64,000 bases of DNA from Pseudacidovorax sp. RU35E (GTDB lineage Bacteria > Pseudomonadota > Gammaproteobacteria > Burkholderiales > Burkholderiaceae_C): assembly GCF_900156165.1 (NCBI RefSeq), contig NZ_FTMY01000001.1:372001-436000 (forward strand), given 5' to 3'. How positions within the stretch are numbered: position 1 is the stretch's first letter; each line of letters starts with the position of its first letter. Both the position numbers and the translations under genes were made by a program. This document shows positions 16,639-25,602 of the stretch, one piece after another. Under the pieces are notes generated by a model. That model did no database searches. It had not been told where the DNA came from and saw nothing but the letters and a program-made list of their open reading frames with translations.

Positions 16639-19254
16639 TCACTTGCCGATCACGCCCTTGGTGCCGCCGCCAATCAGCGCGGCCAGGTCCAGCAGCACCC
16701 ACAGCGGTGCCACGCCGCCGGGCGCGGCCAGGTAGCGCGGCTCCCACACGGGCTCGAACTTGTCCTTGAAGCTGCGCAGCCCGCGGAAGTTGTAGAAGCG
16801 CTCGCCATGCTCGTAGAGCAGACGCCCCAGCCGCTGCCAGCGCGGCGCGTGGCGGCGTTCGGCCATGCCGGCCATGGGCGCCATGCCCAGCGCAAAGCGC
16901 TGGAAGCCGCGGTCCTTCAGGTGCAGTAGTACCTTGGCGAAGAGGAAGTCCATGGTGCCGGGCGGCGCATCGGGCAGGTGGCGCATCAGGTCGACGGCGG
17001 CCTCCTCGGCCGGCGCGGTGACGAGCAGGTTGGCGAAGGCCAGGATGCGGCCCTCGCGCCGGGCCACGGCCACCGGCAGGCGGCGCAGGTATTCCTCGTC
17101 GAAGCGGCCGACCGAGAAGCCCTTCTCGCGCGTTTTCTGGCGCGAAAGCCAGGCGTCCGACACGGCGCGCAGCTCGGGCAGGGCGGCTTCCAGCGCGGCG
17201 CCCTCGATCACCTCGAACACCAGGCCCTCGCGCTCGCCCCGGTTCATGCCCGAGCGCAGGTTGGCGCGCTTGGCGCCCTTGAGGTCGAACTGCGGCAGTT
17301 CGATGTGCGCATGCTCGCCCAGCTTGAAGGCCTGCAGGCCGCAGTCCAGGTACAGCGGCAGGCTGGCCGGGCGCACCTGGTAGAAGGCCGGCCGCCCGCC
17401 GTGGGTGCGCGCCATCTCGACGAAGCGCCAGGCCAGCTCGGCCCATTCGGCCTTGTCGCCCGCCGGGCCGTACAGCGCGATCCACGAGCGGTTCTGCTTG
17501 CCGTACATGAGGAAGCTGCGGCCCGAGGGCGAGAACAGCAGGTGCTTGTCACCGGTGAGCGCGAAGCAGGCTTCGGCCCGCGGGTTGGCGGCCACGATGG
17601 CGGCGGCGCGGTCCAGGTCTTCGGCCGTGGGCGCGGCGGCATGCCCCACGGGCGGGCGCAGCAGCTGCCACAGGCCGTAGGCCATGCCGGCTAGCGCCAC
17701 GCCCAGCAGCGCGCGCAGCGAGCGCGGCGCCTGCGCGTCCAGCTCGAACTGCCACCACAGCCGATGGCTGTAGGCCACTTCCTGGTAGGCGAAGAAAAGC
17801 AGCCACAGCGAGGCCGCCAACACCGCGCCCAGGCCGATCAGCCAGCCGGGCTCCAGCCGCATCGACAGCAGCGACGAGCGGCGGTCGAACTGCTTGCGCG
17901 AGACCACCAGCAGCACGGCCAGCGTGGCCAGCAGGCCGGCCTCATGCAGCGCGATGCCCTTGGGCAGGGCCAGCACCGCCGAGACGACGGCCAGCACCAG
18001 CGCCGCCCACCAGGCCGCATCGAGCCGGTGGAACAGCCCGCGCGCCACCAGCAGCAGCCCCAGCCCGGCCACGCTGCCCAGGAAGTGCGAGGCCTCCACC
18101 AGCGGCAGCGGCACGTCGAGCGTGGCCAGCAACTCGCGCGCGTCTTCGGTGAAGGGCGTCACGCCCGAGGCGATCAGCCACAGCCCGGCCACCAGCGTCA
18201 GGGCGGCCAGCAGTCGCGGGCTCAGCCGCGTGGCGGCGCGGGCGATGGGCGTGCCCACCCCGCTGCGCAGCTCCCAGCCCAGCACCAGGGCCGTGGCCGC
18301 CACCAGCGGCACGATGTAGTAGATGCCGCGGTAGAGCACGAGGGCGGCCAGCATCGACTCGGCCGGCACGTCGTTGCGGGTGGCCATCAACATCACCGCC
18401 TCGAACACGCCCACGCCGCCCGGCACGTGGCTGATGATGCCCGCCACGATGGCGATGGCATAGAAGGCGGTGAAGGCCGGCAGGTCGATGCGCTCGCCCG
18501 GCAGCAGGAACCACAGCGCGGCGGCCGAGGCCGTGAGTTCGAAGGCCGAGATGACCAGCTGCCGCACCGCCAGGCCGGCCGGCGGCAGCCGCAGCCGCCA
18601 GCGGCCGGCGAGCTGAAGGCTGCGCTGGCGGCGGCACAGCGCCAGGAACACGGCCACGCCGATCAGCACGAGGGCCGAGCCGGCCTGCAGCAGCTCGGCC
18701 GGCAGGCGCACCAGGTCGGCCACCTCGGGCGCCCCCCACAGCAGGGCCACCGCGCCGAAGGCCGTGATGCCCAGGCCGAAGGCCGCCGCGTTGAACACCA
18801 CTACCTGCGCCACCTGGTGTGCCTTGAGCCCCGCCGCCGTGTACAGCCGCGTGCGCACGGCCCCGCCGGTCAGGGGGCCAAGCCCGATGGTGTTGGACAG
18901 CGCATAGGCCGTGAAGGAGGTCAGCAACACCGTGCCGGGTTTCACCCGGGCATGGGCATAGGCGAGTGCGGAGAAGTCGTAGCCGGTCAGGATGAGGTAG
19001 CTGGCCGCGGTGGCCATCAGCGCGAGCAGGATGTCCAGCTCGTGGGTGCCCGCAATGGCCTTCATCACGTCGTCGTAGCGCACCTCGTTGGCCAGGCCGC
19101 GCAGCGCGGCGGCGAGCAGCAGACACAGCAGCACGGCCGCGGCAGCGATCACCCAGGGCTTGGCGCGCTGCCAGCCGAGGGCGACGGCTGCTGTAGGAAC
19201 AGGTCGCGTCGCGTCCCGGGCGGTGTCGGTGGGGGAATGGGAAAGCTCGGTCAC
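16639..19254 (-). CDS. mprF: Bifunctional lysylphosphatidylglycerol synthetase/flippase
   Basis: A ~871-aa membrane protein. The N-terminal half has around 14 helices (flippase domain, including SFTAYALSNTIGLGPLTGGA). The C-terminal ~330 residues are a DUF2156/GNAT-fold aminoacyl transferase with GDKHLLFSPSGRSFLMYGKQ and PGTMDFLFAKVLLHLKDRGF. MprF/LpiA transfers an amino acid from tRNA to phosphatidylglycerol and flips it, lowering surface charge. It is operonic with acvB. I chose the GTG at 19254 (VTELSHSP); an upstream in-frame start at 19305 would add 17 residues. Whether Lys or Ala is transferred cannot be told. Confidence 0.93.
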   Translation of the reverse strand: MTELSHSPTDTARDATRPVPTAAVALGWQRAKPWVIAAAAVLLCLLLAAALRGLANEVRYDDVMKAIAGTHELDILLALMATAASYLILTGYDFSALAYAHARVKPGTVLLTSFTAYALSNTIGLGPLTGGAVRTRLYTAAGLKAHQVAQVVVFNAAAFGLGITAFGAVALLWGAPEVADLVRLPAELLQAGSALVLIGVAVFLALCRRQRSLQLAGRWRLRLPPAGLAVRQLVISAFELTASAAALWFLLPGERIDLPAFTAFYAIAIVAGIISHVPGGVGVFEAVMLMATRNDVPAESMLAALVLYRGIYYIVPLVAATALVLGWELRSGVGTPIARAATRLSPRLLAALTLVAGLWLIASGVTPFTEDARELLATLDVPLPLVEASHFLGSVAGLGLLLVARGLFHRLDAAWWAALVLAVVSAVLALPKGIALHEAGLLATLAVLLVVSRKQFDRRSSLLSMRLEPGWLIGLGAVLAASLWLLFFAYQEVAYSHRLWWQFELDAQAPRSLRALLGVALAGMAYGLWQLLRPPVGHAAAPTAEDLDRAAAIVAANPRAEACFALTGDKHLLFSPSGRSFLMYGKQNRSWIALYGPAGDKAEWAELAWRFVEMARTHGGRPAFYQVRPASLPLYLDCGLQAFKLGEHAHIELPQFDLKGAKRANLRSGMNRGEREGLVFEVIEGAALEAALPELRAVSDAWLSRQKTREKGFSVGRFDEEYLRRLPVAVARREGRILAFANLLVTAPAEEAAVDLMRHLPDAPPGTMDFLFAKVLLHLKDRGFQRFALGMAPMAGMAERRHAPRWQRLGRLLYEHGERFYNFRGLRSFKDKFEPVWEPRYLAAPGGVAPLWVLLDLAALIGGGTKGVIGK

Positions 19255-19355
19255 GGTGTACAAAGAGGGTGCCCGTCGGCGTGCGCCGCTGGCATCAAAG
19301 CACAACGCAGGCCCGGGCCCTCGCGTTGTCCCGGTTGATCAAATTTGTGAATCCG

Positions 19356-20822
19356 ATGAGCAAAACCCCACCCGACTGGCTGTCCAAGGGTGTCTCGATG
19401 CTGCGTCCTGGCGCGCCGGCCAAGGACCCGGCGCCTGCCCGGCACGCGGCACCCCCGTCGGGCGACAGCCGCCCGCCCCGCACCCTGAGCGAACGCATGG
19501 CCGCCACGCTGCGCCGCCATGGCGAGGCCCTGCCGCCCCGCGCGCTGCGGCGCCTGCTCGAAGAGCTGCAGGGCGTGACCGACAGCCGGACCAGCGAGGT
19601 CGAAGCCGGCCGCCGCGCCCATGCCGTGATGACGGCCTACCAGGCGCTGACCGCCGACGAGCGCCGTGACGTCTGGCTGCTGATGGCCGAATGCTTCGCC
19701 CCCGATGGCGCCAAGCTGCGCACCGCGCGCGAGCAATACGAAGCCGCCGAGTCCGGCTCGCCCGAGCAGGCGCAGGCCGAGGCCAGGCTGCGCCGCGCCT
19801 CGGCGTCGCCCCGGGCCCGTCTGCTTCAGCGCTTCGCCATCCCCGAGGAAGGACTGCGCTTCCTAGTCGGGCTGCGGGCCGAGCTGCTGCCCGCCGTGCG
19901 CAAGGACCGCCGGCTGGCCGCGCTCGACGCCGAGCTGGAGCAGCTCTTTTCCACTTGGTTCGACGTCGCCTTCCTCGACCTCAAGCGCATCAGCTGGGAT
20001 TCGCCCGCCTCGCTGATCGAGAAACTGATCGAGTACGAGGCGGTGCACGACATCAAGAGCTGGTCCGACGTCAAGAACCGGCTGGACGACACCGACCGCC
20101 GCTGCTACGGCTTCTTCCATCCGAGGCTGCCCGGCGTGCCGCTGATCTTCGTGGAGGTGGCGCTGACAGACGCCATCAGCGAAGCCATCGCGCCGCTGCT
20201 CGACGAGGCCGCCACCGCAGCGCCCGCGCACAAGGCCTCGACGGCGATCTTCTATTCGATCAGCAACACGCAGACCGGCCTGCGGGGCGTGAGCTTCGGC
20301 GATTCGCTGATCAAGCGCGTGGTGGAGACGCTGCGCGAGGAATTCCCCAAGCTCAAGAACTTCGCGACCCTCTCGCCGATTCCGGGCCTGCGCCAATGGC
20401 TGGGCGGCCAGGCTGCCGCGCTGCTGCCGCGCCTGCCCGACAAGCAGGCCCAGGCGCTGGGCCGGCATCTGGGCAGCCTGCCGCCCACGGCCGACCGCCT
20501 GCTGGCGGCGCTGGACGATGCGCCTGCGCTGGGCGAGCGCTCGCCGCTGCGTCAGACGCTGCTGCACCTGGCGGCCGAGTACCTGGGTCGGGTCGGCCAG
20601 GATGGCAAGCCGGCCGACCCGGTGGCACGCTTCCACCTCGGCAACGGCGCGCGGGTCGAGCGGCTCAACTGGGCGGCCGACCTGTCGCCCAAGGGCGTCA
20701 AGCAGTCCTGGGGGCTGATGGTCAACTACCTGTACGACCTCAAGCGCCTGGACAAGCACCGCGCTTCGCTCGCCGACGGCAAGGTGCCGTTGTCGGGCGA
20801 CATCGAGGGGCTGCTCCTCTGA
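19356..20822 (+). CDS. matA: Malonyl-CoA decarboxylase
   Basis: A 488-aa enzyme that converts malonyl-CoA to acetyl-CoA and CO2. The N-terminal helical domain (~50-190) is followed by a GNAT-like catalytic domain. Conserved stretches include FYSISNTQTGLRGVSFGDSL, FATLSPIPGLRQWL (with the catalytic-region Ser) and SWGLMVNYLYDL. It heads a four-gene set ending with malonyl-CoA synthetase, which together convert malonate to acetyl-CoA. The start at ATG 19356 avoids a long unconserved extension. Divergent from mprF. Confidence 0.95.
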   Translation: MSKTPPDWLSKGVSMLRPGAPAKDPAPARHAAPPSGDSRPPRTLSERMAATLRRHGEALPPRALRRLLEELQGVTDSRTSEVEAGRRAHAVMTAYQALTADERRDVWLLMAECFAPDGAKLRTAREQYEAAESGSPEQAQAEARLRRASASPRARLLQRFAIPEEGLRFLVGLRAELLPAVRKDRRLAALDAELEQLFSTWFDVAFLDLKRISWDSPASLIEKLIEYEAVHDIKSWSDVKNRLDDTDRRCYGFFHPRLPGVPLIFVEVALTDAISEAIAPLLDEAATAAPAHKASTAIFYSISNTQTGLRGVSFGDSLIKRVVETLREEFPKLKNFATLSPIPGLRQWLGGQAAALLPRLPDKQAQALGRHLGSLPPTADRLLAALDDAPALGERSPLRQTLLHLAAEYLGRVGQDGKPADPVARFHLGNGARVERLNWAADLSPKGVKQSWGLMVNYLYDLKRLDKHRASLADGKVPLSGDIEGLLL

Positions 20823-20904
20823 GCCCTGTCTGAAATTCGGGCCGATCCCATTCCATAAGCGCCGCCGGCCCCGGCGCATCCAAGACGAGAGACGGAGACA
20901 AGCC

Positions 20905-21894
20905 ATGACCCCCCAACCGATCCATCGGCGCAGCCTGCTGCGCCTGGCCGCGGCCGGCGCCGCTGCCGCCTGCGCCGGCGTGCGCGCGCAGAGCACCTGG
21001 CCCAGCCGGCCCGTGACGCTGGTCGTGCCCTTCCCGGCCGGTGGAGGCACCGATGCCTTCGCGCGGCCACTGGCAGCGCAGTTCACCAAGGCGACCGGCC
21101 ACACGCTGGTGATCGACAACCGCGGGGGCGCGGGCGGCACCGTCGGCGCCAGCATCGCCGCCAAGGGTGCGCCCGACGGCCACACACTGTTCATGGGCGC
21201 CGTGCACCATGCCATCGCGCCGGCCATCTACCCCAGGCTCGACTACGACATCGAGCGCGACTTCGTGCCGCTGATGCTGCTGGCCAACGTGCCGCAGGTG
21301 GTGGTGGTCAACCCGCGGCGCGTCACGCAGCCGGGCATCAAGGAATTCATCGCCTACGCCAAGCAGAACCCCGGCAAGCTCAACTACGCATCGGCGGGGG
21401 CGGGCACGTCACACCACCTCGCCGGCGAGCTGTTCAAGCTGCAGACCGGCACCTTCATCACCCACATCCCCTACCGCGGCGCCGGCCCGATGCTGCAGGA
21501 CCTGATCGCCGGCAACGTGGACTGCGGCTTCGACGGGCTGGGCTCGTCGGCCCAGCACATCAAGGCCGGACGCATCAAGGCGCTGATGGTTTCGGGCGCG
21601 CAGCGCAATGCCGCCTTCCCCGACGTGCCCAGCGCCAGCGAGTCGGGCCTGCCCGACTACACCGTCACCACCTGGTACGGCCTGTGGGCGCCCAAGGGCA
21701 CGCCGCCCGAACTGGCCGCGCGCATCACCGAGGATATGCGCCGCACGCTGGCTGCCGATGAGCTCAAAACCATCTGGGCCAGCAACGGCTCGGAGATCCC
21801 CAACCTGACCGGCGCGGCCTATGGCCAGTTCGTTTCGGCCGAGGTCAAGCGCTGGGCGGCGGTGGTCAAGGCCTCGGGGGCCAAACTCGAATAG
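20905..21894 (+). CDS. Bug-family (TctC) periplasmic solute receptor
   Basis: A 329-aa protein with a twin-Arg-like or Sec signal ([20 protein letters not shown]) and the Bug signature WPSRPVTLVVPFPAGGGTDA, followed by IDNRGGAGGTVGASIAAKGA. Bug proteins bind carboxylates for tripartite tricarboxylate transporters and are hugely expanded in Burkholderiales. Lying between malonyl-CoA decarboxylase and synthetase genes, malonate is the inferred ligand. No tctA/tctB membrane genes are adjacent, so the permease must be elsewhere. Confidence 0.93.
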   Translation: MTPQPIHRRSLLRLAAAGAAAACAGVRAQSTWPSRPVTLVVPFPAGGGTDAFARPLAAQFTKATGHTLVIDNRGGAGGTVGASIAAKGAPDGHTLFMGAVHHAIAPAIYPRLDYDIERDFVPLMLLANVPQVVVVNPRRVTQPGIKEFIAYAKQNPGKLNYASAGAGTSHHLAGELFKLQTGTFITHIPYRGAGPMLQDLIAGNVDCGFDGLGSSAQHIKAGRIKALMVSGAQRNAAFPDVPSASESGLPDYTVTTWYGLWAPKGTPPELAARITEDMRRTLAADELKTIWASNGSEIPNLTGAAYGQFVSAEVKRWAAVVKASGAKLE

Positions 21895-21905
21895 ATTCGC
21901 CGTCC

Positions 21906-22682
21906 ATGAGCGACAAGAACGATGCGATCGACCTGGCGCGTGAAGGCGCCATCGCCACCCTGACGCTGCGCAACCCCGGCCGGCTCAACGCCATGACGCG
22001 CGGCATGTGGCACGCGCTGCGGGCCGCCGCCGAGGGCCTTGCGGCCGACGCCAGCGTGCGCTGCGTGGTGGTATGCGGGGAGGGCGGCGCCTTCTGCGCC
22101 GGGGGCGACATCTCCGAGTACCCGGCCTTCCGCTACGACGTGGCGAGCCTGCGGCACTTCCACGAGGAGGAGGTCTGGGGCGCCCTGGCGGCGCTCCTGG
22201 CCTGCCCGGTGCCATTGGTGGCGCAGATCGAGGGCGCCTGCATGGGCGCAGGGCTGGAGATTGCCAGCTGCTGCGACATCCGCCTGGCGGGCGCCGGCGC
22301 CCGCTTCGGCGCGCCCATCGCCAAGCTGGGCTTCCCGATGGCGCCGCGCGAGGCCGCGCTGGTGCGCAGCCAGATCGGTGACGCCCTGGCGCGCGACATG
22401 CTGCTGGCCGCCGGCGTTCATTCGGCACCGCGACTGCTCGCGGCGGGTTTCCTGCTCGATGTGCTGCCCGATGCCGAGGTGCCCGACGCTGCCTGGCGCC
22501 ATGCCCAGCGCATCGCCAACCTGGCACCACAGGCCGCCCGGCTGCACAAAGCCACCTTCCGCGCCCTGGCCGCGGGCGAGATGAAGCAACTGCTGTCGGG
22601 CGCCTACGACTACGCCGACACGGCCGAGCACCGCGAGGGCATCGACGCCTTTCTCGCCAAAAGGCCGCCCCGCTTCGGCTGA
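21906..22682 (+). CDS. Enoyl-CoA hydratase/isomerase family protein
   Basis: A 258-aa crotonase-fold protein. The oxyanion-hole segments are visible as GEGGAFCAGGDISEY and EGACMGAGLEIASCCD. The usual second catalytic Glu of hydratases is replaced in the region GFPMAPREAALVRSQ, so it may be a hydratase, isomerase or decarboxylase-type crotonase. It starts 11 bp after the Bug gene and precedes malonyl-CoA synthetase, suggesting a role in processing a malonyl or related acyl-CoA. Confidence 0.9.
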   Translation: MSDKNDAIDLAREGAIATLTLRNPGRLNAMTRGMWHALRAAAEGLAADASVRCVVVCGEGGAFCAGGDISEYPAFRYDVASLRHFHEEEVWGALAALLACPVPLVAQIEGACMGAGLEIASCCDIRLAGAGARFGAPIAKLGFPMAPREAALVRSQIGDALARDMLLAAGVHSAPRLLAAGFLLDVLPDAEVPDAAWRHAQRIANLAPQAARLHKATFRALAAGEMKQLLSGAYDYADTAEHREGIDAFLAKRPPRFG

Positions 22683-22751
22683 ATCCGGGAATACTCGGCC
22701 CCTGCCCAAGAACCCCTCCCCCTCCAACCGCCCCTTCGTCTTCCGCCCTTC

Positions 22752-24299
22752 ATGAGCTCCACGCCCAACGCCAACCTCTTTGCCGCGCTGCGCGCCGCCT
22801 TCCCGCACGACCTGGACGAGATCGCCGTCGAAACCGATGACGGCCTGGCCTATTCCTGGCGCGACCTGGAGCGGGCCAGCGCCATGATCGCCAACCTGCT
22901 GGGCAGCCTGGGCCTTAAGCCGGGGGCGCGGGTGGCGGTGCAGGTCGAGAAGTCGGTGGAGGCCATGCTGCTGTACCTGGCCACGCTGCGCGCGGGCTAT
23001 GTGTTCCTGCCGCTCAACACCGCCTACCAGCGTGCCGAGATGGAGTACTTCATCGGCAACGCCGAGCCCGAGGTGGTGGTGTGCACCAGCGCCACCCTCG
23101 ACTGGGTGGAGCCCATCGCCAAGACGGCGGGCACGCGCTGGGTGTTCACGCTGAACGACGACCGCACCGGCACGCTGCTGGGCCATGCGGCCACCTGCAG
23201 CGCCGAGCACGAGATCGTGCGCAAGGCCGACGACGACCTGGCGGCCATCCTCTACACCAGCGGCACCACCGGCCGCAGCAAGGGCGCGATGCTGTCGCAC
23301 CGCAACCTGCGCAGCAATGCCGAGGTGCTCAAGACCTACTGGGGCTGGACGCACGGCGACGTGCTGCTGCATGCGTTGCCCATCTTCCATGTGCACGGCC
23401 TGTTCGTCGCCATCCACGGCGCGCTGCTCAACGGCAGCAAGATGCTCTGGTTCGGCAAGTTCGACCCCAAGCGCGTCATCGCCAAGCTGCCCGAGGCGAC
23501 GGTCTTCATGGGTGTGCCCACGCTCTATGTGCGCATGCTGGCCGAGCCCACGCTGAGCCTGGCGGCCTGCGACAACATGCGCCTGTTCATCAGCGGTTCG
23601 GCGCCGCTGCTCATCGAGACCTTCAACGACTGGCAGACGCGCACCGGCCACACCATCCTGGAGCGCTACGGCATGAGCGAGACCATCATGCTCACCTCCA
23701 ACCCCTACACCTCGGTGCAGGGCGCGCGGCGCGGCGGCACGGTGGGCTTTCCGCTGCCGGGCGTCAAGCTGCGGGTGCGGGCCTACGAAGACGGCAAGCC
23801 GCCGCGGGACTGCGAGCGCGACGAGATCGGCAACATCGAGGTGACCGGCCCCAACGTGTTCGCCGGCTACTGGCGCATGCCCGAGAAGACCAAGGAGGAG
23901 TTCACGCCCGACGGCTTCTTCAAGACCGGCGACGTGGGCAAGGTCGACACGCTGGGCTACGTGACCATCGTGGGCCGCAGCAAGGACCTGATCATCAGCG
24001 GCGGCTACAACGTCTACCCGGCCGAGATCGAGGGCTACATCAACGAGATGCCCGGCGTGGCCGAGAGCGCGGTGGTGGGCGTGCCCCATCCCGACTTCGG
24101 CGAGGTGGGTGTGGCCGTGGTGGTGGGCAAGCCGGGCGCCTCGCCCGACGGCGAGGCCATCGTGGCCGAGCTCAAGGCCAAGCTGGCCAACTTCAAGATC
24201 CCCAAGCGCTGCTTCGTCGTCGACGAGCTGCCGCGCAACCAGATGGGCAAGGTGCAGAAGGCCTTGCTGCGCGACCAGCACAAGGCCCTGTTCACCTGA
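22752..24299 (+). CDS. matB: Malonyl-CoA synthetase (MatB-like acyl-CoA ligase)
   Basis: A 515-aa adenylate-forming enzyme. Motifs are the P-loop-like LYTSGTTGRSKGAMLSHRNL, ERYGMSET, the hinge TGDVGKVDTLGYVTIVGRSK, and the C-terminal catalytic Lys in PRNQMGKVQKALL. MatB-type ligases activate malonate to malonyl-CoA; the specificity is inferred from the linked malonyl-CoA decarboxylase gene, since family members also take other short dicarboxylates. It is the last gene of the operon. Confidence 0.9.
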   Translation: MSSTPNANLFAALRAAFPHDLDEIAVETDDGLAYSWRDLERASAMIANLLGSLGLKPGARVAVQVEKSVEAMLLYLATLRAGYVFLPLNTAYQRAEMEYFIGNAEPEVVVCTSATLDWVEPIAKTAGTRWVFTLNDDRTGTLLGHAATCSAEHEIVRKADDDLAAILYTSGTTGRSKGAMLSHRNLRSNAEVLKTYWGWTHGDVLLHALPIFHVHGLFVAIHGALLNGSKMLWFGKFDPKRVIAKLPEATVFMGVPTLYVRMLAEPTLSLAACDNMRLFISGSAPLLIETFNDWQTRTGHTILERYGMSETIMLTSNPYTSVQGARRGGTVGFPLPGVKLRVRAYEDGKPPRDCERDEIGNIEVTGPNVFAGYWRMPEKTKEEFTPDGFFKTGDVGKVDTLGYVTIVGRSKDLIISGGYNVYPAEIEGYINEMPGVAESAVVGVPHPDFGEVGVAVVVGKPGASPDGEAIVAELKAKLANFKIPKRCFVVDELPRNQMGKVQKALLRDQHKALFT

Positions 24300-24555
24300 T
24301 TCGGCAATCGGCTTGCCCAGCATGAAACCGGCGCAGCCCGATTGATCGAAGGGCCGCGCAGCAGGCCATGCGAGAGCACCCGAGGAACTGGCTTTGCCAG
24401 GCCTCTGAGTGCGCCCCCCTCCAAGCCGAAGGCGCCAGAGAGGGGCGGAGGGCCGCGGCTCCGAGCCTGCCTGCGCAGGCTTGGACGTGCCCGAAGAGCA
24501 GCCGCCTCTGGCGGCCGCCTGGAGCCGCGAAGCGGCATGGGGAGTGGCGCAGGTT

Positions 24556-24981
24556 TTACTGCACCAGCAGCACCGGCAGGTCGGTTTCGGCGATGACCTT
24601 GGTGGCCACCGAGCCCATCAGCGCGCGGCCCAGCGCACCCTGGCCGCGGGTGCCCATCACGATCAGGCCCGCGCCCCCTTCCTTGGCGGCGCGCACGATC
24701 TCCTCGGCGGCCTGCCCGTGGCGGGTCTGCACCGAGGCATTGGCAATGCCGAGGCCCTGCAGCTGCTGCTTCACCGGATCGATCACCTTGGCGCCTTCTT
24801 CGTTGTAGTACTCGGCCAGGGTGTCCTTCGCGATGTGGCGGCTGGCATGCGGCGGCAGGCCGGGGCACACGTGCACCAGCAGCAGCTCATGGCCATCGAC
24901 AAACATGCTTCGCTGGGCGGCGATGTAGTCCAACGCCTTGCGTGTGAACTCACTGCCATCCACGGCGACGACGATCTTCAT
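24556..24981 (-). CDS. Universal stress protein (UspA family)
   Basis: A 141-aa single Usp domain starting MKIVVAVDGSEFTRKAL. The ATP-binding signature G-x2-G-x9-G-S is intact (GTRGQGALGRALMGS), so it probably binds ATP. It lies next to a second Usp gene and the cbb3 maturation genes, a common arrangement in FNR/ANR-controlled clusters. The 256 bp on its 3' side, up to the matB stop, show no gene. Confidence 0.92.
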   Translation of the reverse strand: MKIVVAVDGSEFTRKALDYIAAQRSMFVDGHELLLVHVCPGLPPHASRHIAKDTLAEYYNEEGAKVIDPVKQQLQGLGIANASVQTRHGQAAEEIVRAAKEGGAGLIVMGTRGQGALGRALMGSVATKVIAETDLPVLLVQ

Positions 24982-25054
24982 TGCTCTTGCTCCTTATGTG
25001 AGTGAAGACATGCGCCTCGAGGGCGCAGCCCAGTGTGGGGCCGGGGCCGGCTGC

Positions 25055-25498
25055 TCAGCGCAATACCAGCACGGGCAATGTGGAATGGGTGAGCACATGC
25101 TGCGTCTCGCTGCCCAGCAGCAGGCGCTTGATGCCCTTGCGGCCGTGCGATGCCATCACGATGAGATCGGCCTTGTGCTTGCGCGCGGCACTGATGATCG
25201 ACTCGGCCACCAGGTCGGACTTGACCACCGCACCGCGGGCCTTCACGCCCTTGGCCTGGACCTGCGCCACGGCCTTGTCGACCAGCTCGCGTGCCTGCTC
25301 GGACCACTGCTTCTCGATGCGCGCCACGTCCTGCGTTTCAAACACCACGGCACCTTCGAGGTAGCTCACCGGGTAGCGCGGCACCACGTTCAGCACCACG
25401 ATCTCGGCGCCGCTGCTCTGTGCGAGCGCGGTGGCGTGCTGGACGGCTTTCTTCGACAGGCTGGAGCTGTCGGTGGGGACGAGGATGCGCTGGTACAT
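25055..25498 (-). CDS. Universal stress protein (UspA family), second copy
   Basis: A 147-aa Usp domain protein starting MYQRILVPTDSSSLSKKAV. The nucleotide signature is ASHGRKGIKRLLLGS: the first Gly of G-x2-G-x9-G-S is Ala, so ATP binding may be weaker. It is divergent from ccoI and shares its 104-bp upstream region, including a strong FNR box 57-70 bp before its start. This suggests induction at low oxygen together with the oxidase genes. Confidence 0.92.
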   Translation of the reverse strand: MYQRILVPTDSSSLSKKAVQHATALAQSSGAEIVVLNVVPRYPVSYLEGAVVFETQDVARIEKQWSEQARELVDKAVAQVQAKGVKARGAVVKSDLVAESIISAARKHKADLIVMASHGRKGIKRLLLGSETQHVLTHSTLPVLVLR

Positions 25499-25554
25499 GG
25501 TGTGGGCTCCGTGTTGATGTGACGCGAGCTTAGGCAGCCGACCGCGGACGAAAC

Positions 25555-25568
25555 TTGACCAAGGTCAA
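25555..25568. promoter_or_regulatory. FNR/ANR box between usp and ccoI
   Basis: TTGACCAAGGTCAA, a perfect dyad of the form TTGAC-N4-GTCAA. Its centre is about 41 bp before the ccoI ATG and 63 bp before the divergent usp ATG, so it could serve either or both. An fnr gene lies 8 kb away in the same island. An FNR-family protein reading this half-site is an inference from the recognition helix E-x2-S-R of that regulator. Confidence 0.85.
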
Positions 25569-25602
25569 CGCTCTGGAGAGTGGGTTCGCGCAGCATCGGT
25601 GC

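Noticed and set aside
25555-25602. An earlier TTG start for ccoI
   Set aside because: It would place the start codon inside the FNR box; the ATG at 25603 gives a normal N-terminus.
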